Shown: positions 53,480 through 55,207 of the stretch, one piece after another | Numbering within the stretch: the stretch's first letter is position 1 | Layout of the letters: each line of letters opens with the position of its first letter | NCBI RefSeq assembly: GCF_937859915.1 | Contig: NZ_CALMAW010000007.1 | Location: 55,333-110,539, forward strand | DNA from: an uncultured Sphingomonas sp. | GTDB taxonomy: Bacteria; Pseudomonadota; Alphaproteobacteria; Sphingomonadales; Sphingomonadaceae | Direction of reading: 5' to 3' | DNA: 55,207 nt | Made by a program: the position numbers and the translations under genes | The notes under the pieces: model-generated | Told to the model about the DNA's origin: nothing | What the model saw: only the letters and a program-made list of their open reading frames with translations | Databases searched by the model: none

Positions 53480-54265
53480 TCAGACTCCTCTGAAATCGGG
53501 GGGACGCTTGGCGAAGAAGGCGGCAAGCCCTTCCTTCGCCTCGGCGCCGGCGGCCTGCGTCATCGATATAAGCTCGCGATCGAGCTGCGCATCGAGGCTG
53601 CTCTCGAAATTCCGGTGCAACAGGTCCCGCACCGCGCCGGTGGCGGCGACCGGGCCGTCCGCGAGCCGGGTCGCGACCGCCTCGCCCTCGGCCTCGAGCG
53701 CCGCGTCGTCGACGAGCCGCGTGACCAGGCCGATCGCCGCGGCCTCCTCGGCCTTGACGCGGCGGTTGGTGAGCAGGATGTCCTGCGCGCGGCGCAGGCC
53801 GACGAGGCGCGGCAGCAGCCAGCTCAGACCGCCGTCCGCGGTCAGCCCGATCGCGCCATAGGCCGGGGTATAATGGGCGGACCGCGCCGACAGCACGATG
53901 TCGCCGAGGATCGCGAGGCTGAGCCCCGCTCCTGCCGCCGGGCCGTTGACCAGCGTGACCAGCGGCTTGGGCATCGCCGCGAGGATCAGCACCGCCTGGT
54001 GGAGCGTCTCGATCAGCTCGTGCAGCAGCGCGGGCAGGTCGTCGCCTGCGGCCCGCATCGCCGCCACGTCGCCACCCGCGCAGAACAGCCGCCCCGCCCC
54101 GGTCAGCACGACGCAGCGGATCGCCGCATCGTCTGCGCACCGCGTCGCCGCGTCGCGCAGCGCGCGCGCGAGCGGCAGGTCGATCGCATTGCCGACCTCG
54201 GGCCGGTCGAGCGTCAGACGCGCGACGCCACCGGCGATCTCGACACGCAGCACCCCGTCGCTCAT
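53480..54265 (-). CDS. enoyl-CoA hydratase/isomerase family protein
   Basis: A 261-residue crotonase-fold protein that hydrates or isomerises acyl-CoA double bonds. Landmarks are [20 protein letters not shown], the oxyanion segment [13 protein letters not shown], and [20 protein letters not shown] (second oxyanion hole Gly). Residues [20 protein letters not shown] lie at the active-site helix; Glu of classical hydratases is not obvious here, so isomerase or other crotonase activity is possible. The start ATGAGCGACGGG at 54265 overlaps the phosphotransferase stop by four bases. Confidence 0.92.
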   Translation of the reverse strand: MSDGVLRVEIAGGVARLTLDRPEVGNAIDLPLARALRDAATRCADDAAIRCVVLTGAGRLFCAGGDVAAMRAAGDDLPALLHELIETLHQAVLILAAMPKPLVTLVNGPAAGAGLSLAILGDIVLSARSAHYTPAYGAIGLTADGGLSWLLPRLVGLRRAQDILLTNRRVKAEEAAAIGLVTRLVDDAALEAEGEAVATRLADGPVAATGAVRDLLHRNFESSLDAQLDRELISMTQAAGAEAKEGLAAFFAKRPPDFRGV

Positions 54266-55207
54266 GCGCCGGCCCTTTCCGCTTGTGCCCATGCCAGCGC
54301 CATCAGCTCGGGCAGCACGGCGACGCGGTCGCGCGCCTGGGCGGAGGCCGCGGTGCCGCGAATGACGCGGCCCTTGATACCGTGGAAGATCGCCGCGATC
54401 CGGAAGAAATTGAACGCGACGTAGAAATCGTAGCCCGGCATGCCGTCGGTGCGGCCGGTACGGCGGCAATAGCTGTCGAGATAGGCCGTCTTGTCCGGGA
54501 TGTTGAGCGCCGCCAGGTCCGCACCGGCGAGCCCGGCGACGATGTGCGGCGGCATCCGGTACATCATCGCCTGATAGGCGAAGTCCGCGCCGGGGTGGCC
54601 GAGCGTCGACAATTCCCAGTCGAGCACCGCCAGGATGCGCGGCTCGGTCGGATGGAAGATGATGTTGTCGCAGCGCATGTCGCCGTGGACGACCGCGGTC
54701 TCGTCGCCCGCCGGGATGTTGGCGGGCAGCCACGCGACCAGCCTGTCCATATTGGCGTCGCGGCCGGCGTCGGAATCGTCGAGATATTGGGCCGACCAGC
54801 GCGCGATCTGGCGTTCGAAATAATTGCCGGGGCGGCCATAGTCGCCAAGGCCGACCGCAGCATAATCGACCTGATGCAGTCCCGCGATGGCGGCGTTCAT
54901 GGCGTCGAAATAGGCGGGACGCGCGTCGCGGGCGACGCCGGGGAAAGTGGCATCCCAGAAGATGCGCCCCTCGACCATCGCCATCACGTAGAACCACGTT
55001 CCGATCACGCTCTCGTCGGTGCAGACGCCATAGACATGCGCGACCGGAAAGCCGGCCTTGCCCAGCCCGGTCAGCACCTTGGCCTCGCGGTCGATCGCGT
55101 GCGCGCCCTTGAGCAACACGCCCGGCGGCTTGCGGCGCAGCACATACATGCGCGCCGGCGTGACGAGCTTGTAGGTCGGGTTCGACTGGCCGCCGGAAAA
55201 TTGCTCG
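54262..55207 (-). CDS. APH-like phosphotransferase family protein (5' end cut by the window edge)
   Basis: A kinase-fold protein of the aminoglycoside phosphotransferase superfamily, the branch linked with acyl-CoA dehydrogenases. The frame enters the window as [20 protein letters not shown], the glycine-rich N-lobe loop, and the next stretch [20 protein letters not shown] carries the usual Lys and Arg. The catalytic loop is [15 protein letters not shown], and the DFG-equivalent is [20 protein letters not shown]. At least 315 residues are present; only about 20-40 N-terminal residues are missing. It is the first of three overlapping genes for acyl-CoA breakdown, as is usual for this branch. 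No antibiotic-resistance role is implied. Confidence 0.92.
   Translation of the reverse strand, partial: EQFSGGQSNPTYKLVTPARMYVLRRKPPGVLLKGAHAIDREAKVLTGLGKAGFPVAHVYGVCTDESVIGTWFYVMAMVEGRIFWDATFPGVARDARPAYFDAMNAAIAGLHQVDYAAVGLGDYGRPGNYFERQIARWSAQYLDDSDAGRDANMDRLVAWLPANIPAGDETAVVHGDMRCDNIIFHPTEPRILAVLDWELSTLGHPGADFAYQAMMYRMPPHIVAGLAGADLAALNIPDKTAYLDSYCRRTGRTDGMPGYDFYVAFNFFRIAAIFHGIKGRVIRGTAASAQARDRVAVLPELMALAWAQAERAGA

Noticed and set aside
54262..55207. Antibiotic (aminoglycoside) resistance gene
   Set aside because: The motifs and operon place it with the acyl-CoA-dehydrogenase-linked branch of the superfamily, which is not a resistance group.

Overview
The window is high-GC chromosomal DNA whose gene content points to an alphaproteobacterium of the Sphingomonadaceae (Sphingomonas-like). 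Reasons are the OpgG/OpgH pair, a pstSCAB set, several TonB-dependent receptor sequences, twin-arginine exported enzymes, a DUF6134-type protein beside a glutathione peroxidase, and many short paired palindromes of the CGTCATCCCGG...CCGGGATGACG kind. The taxonomic call is an inference from content. Both edges cut genes: a 5-oxoprolinase/hydantoinase at the left and an APH-like phosphotransferase at the right. No rRNA, CRISPR array, prophage or intact insertion sequence was seen. There is one tRNA, tRNA-Arg(TCT) at 30346-30422.

Layout. 1-10.4 kb: oxoprolinase, a Gly/Ala-rich hypothetical, a Tat-exported GH1 glycosidase, a polytopic membrane protein, an SLC13/TrkA-C transporter, a cytochrome b plus molybdopterin oxidoreductase pair, and L-serine dehydratase. 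10.4-15.1 kb: a 0.7-kb non-coding gap with a strong orphan promoter, then the phosphate ABC transporter pstSCAB (minus strand, no phoU beside it). 15.3-18.7 kb: a peptidoglycan block with a DD-carboxypeptidase and two L,D-transpeptidase-type proteins. 18.9-24.6 kb: opgG-opgH for periplasmic glucans, then an OPT peptide transporter. 24.7-25.8 kb: glutathione peroxidase and DUF6134. 26.0-29.4 kb: purC, a palindrome-rich gap, an acyltransferase, purS, purQ. 29.6-34.6 kb: YhhQ-type transporter, tRNA-Arg, a VOC protein, a large FAD oxidoreductase, and a cNMP-domain/thioredoxin-reductase-like fusion. 34.7-40.5 kb: the accessory region of most interest. 40.6-44.4 kb: sugar-acid and lactate genes. 44.5-52.1 kb: polysaccharide deacetylase, M28 peptidase, tyrosinase plus DUF2182, a decayed gap, and a sialate O-acetylesterase. 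52.3 kb-end: thiolase, enoyl-CoA hydratase and phosphotransferase in one tightly packed fatty-acyl operon.

Main discovery candidate. At 34693-36329 (minus strand) a 245-residue protein is followed by an ATP-grasp ligase 5 bases downstream. The protein has an N-terminal leader-like region of about 110 residues. After it come about ten copies of an eight-residue motif of the form x-(T/S)-x-x-x-(G/A/S)-E-x, including the full TTxxxxEE form seen in plesiocin-type graspetides. This matches the logic of omega-ester-linked (graspetide) RiPPs: a repeat-bearing precursor and a MvdD/RimK-like macrocyclase. A TonB-dependent receptor lies 151 bp upstream on the same strand. A ModA-like binding protein is transcribed divergently from the receptor across a region with two clear palindromes, which makes a metal- or oxyanion-related role possible but unproven.

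How the rest fits together. The FAH-family hydrolase and the FMN L-lactate dehydrogenase are divergent neighbours and could act in sequence if the hydrolase is the pyruvate/L-lactate-forming enzyme of L-fuconate breakdown. The cytochrome b and the Tat/lipobox molybdoenzyme overlap by four bases and probably form a membrane-anchored redox pair. The three terminal genes form a compact acyl-CoA degradation operon.
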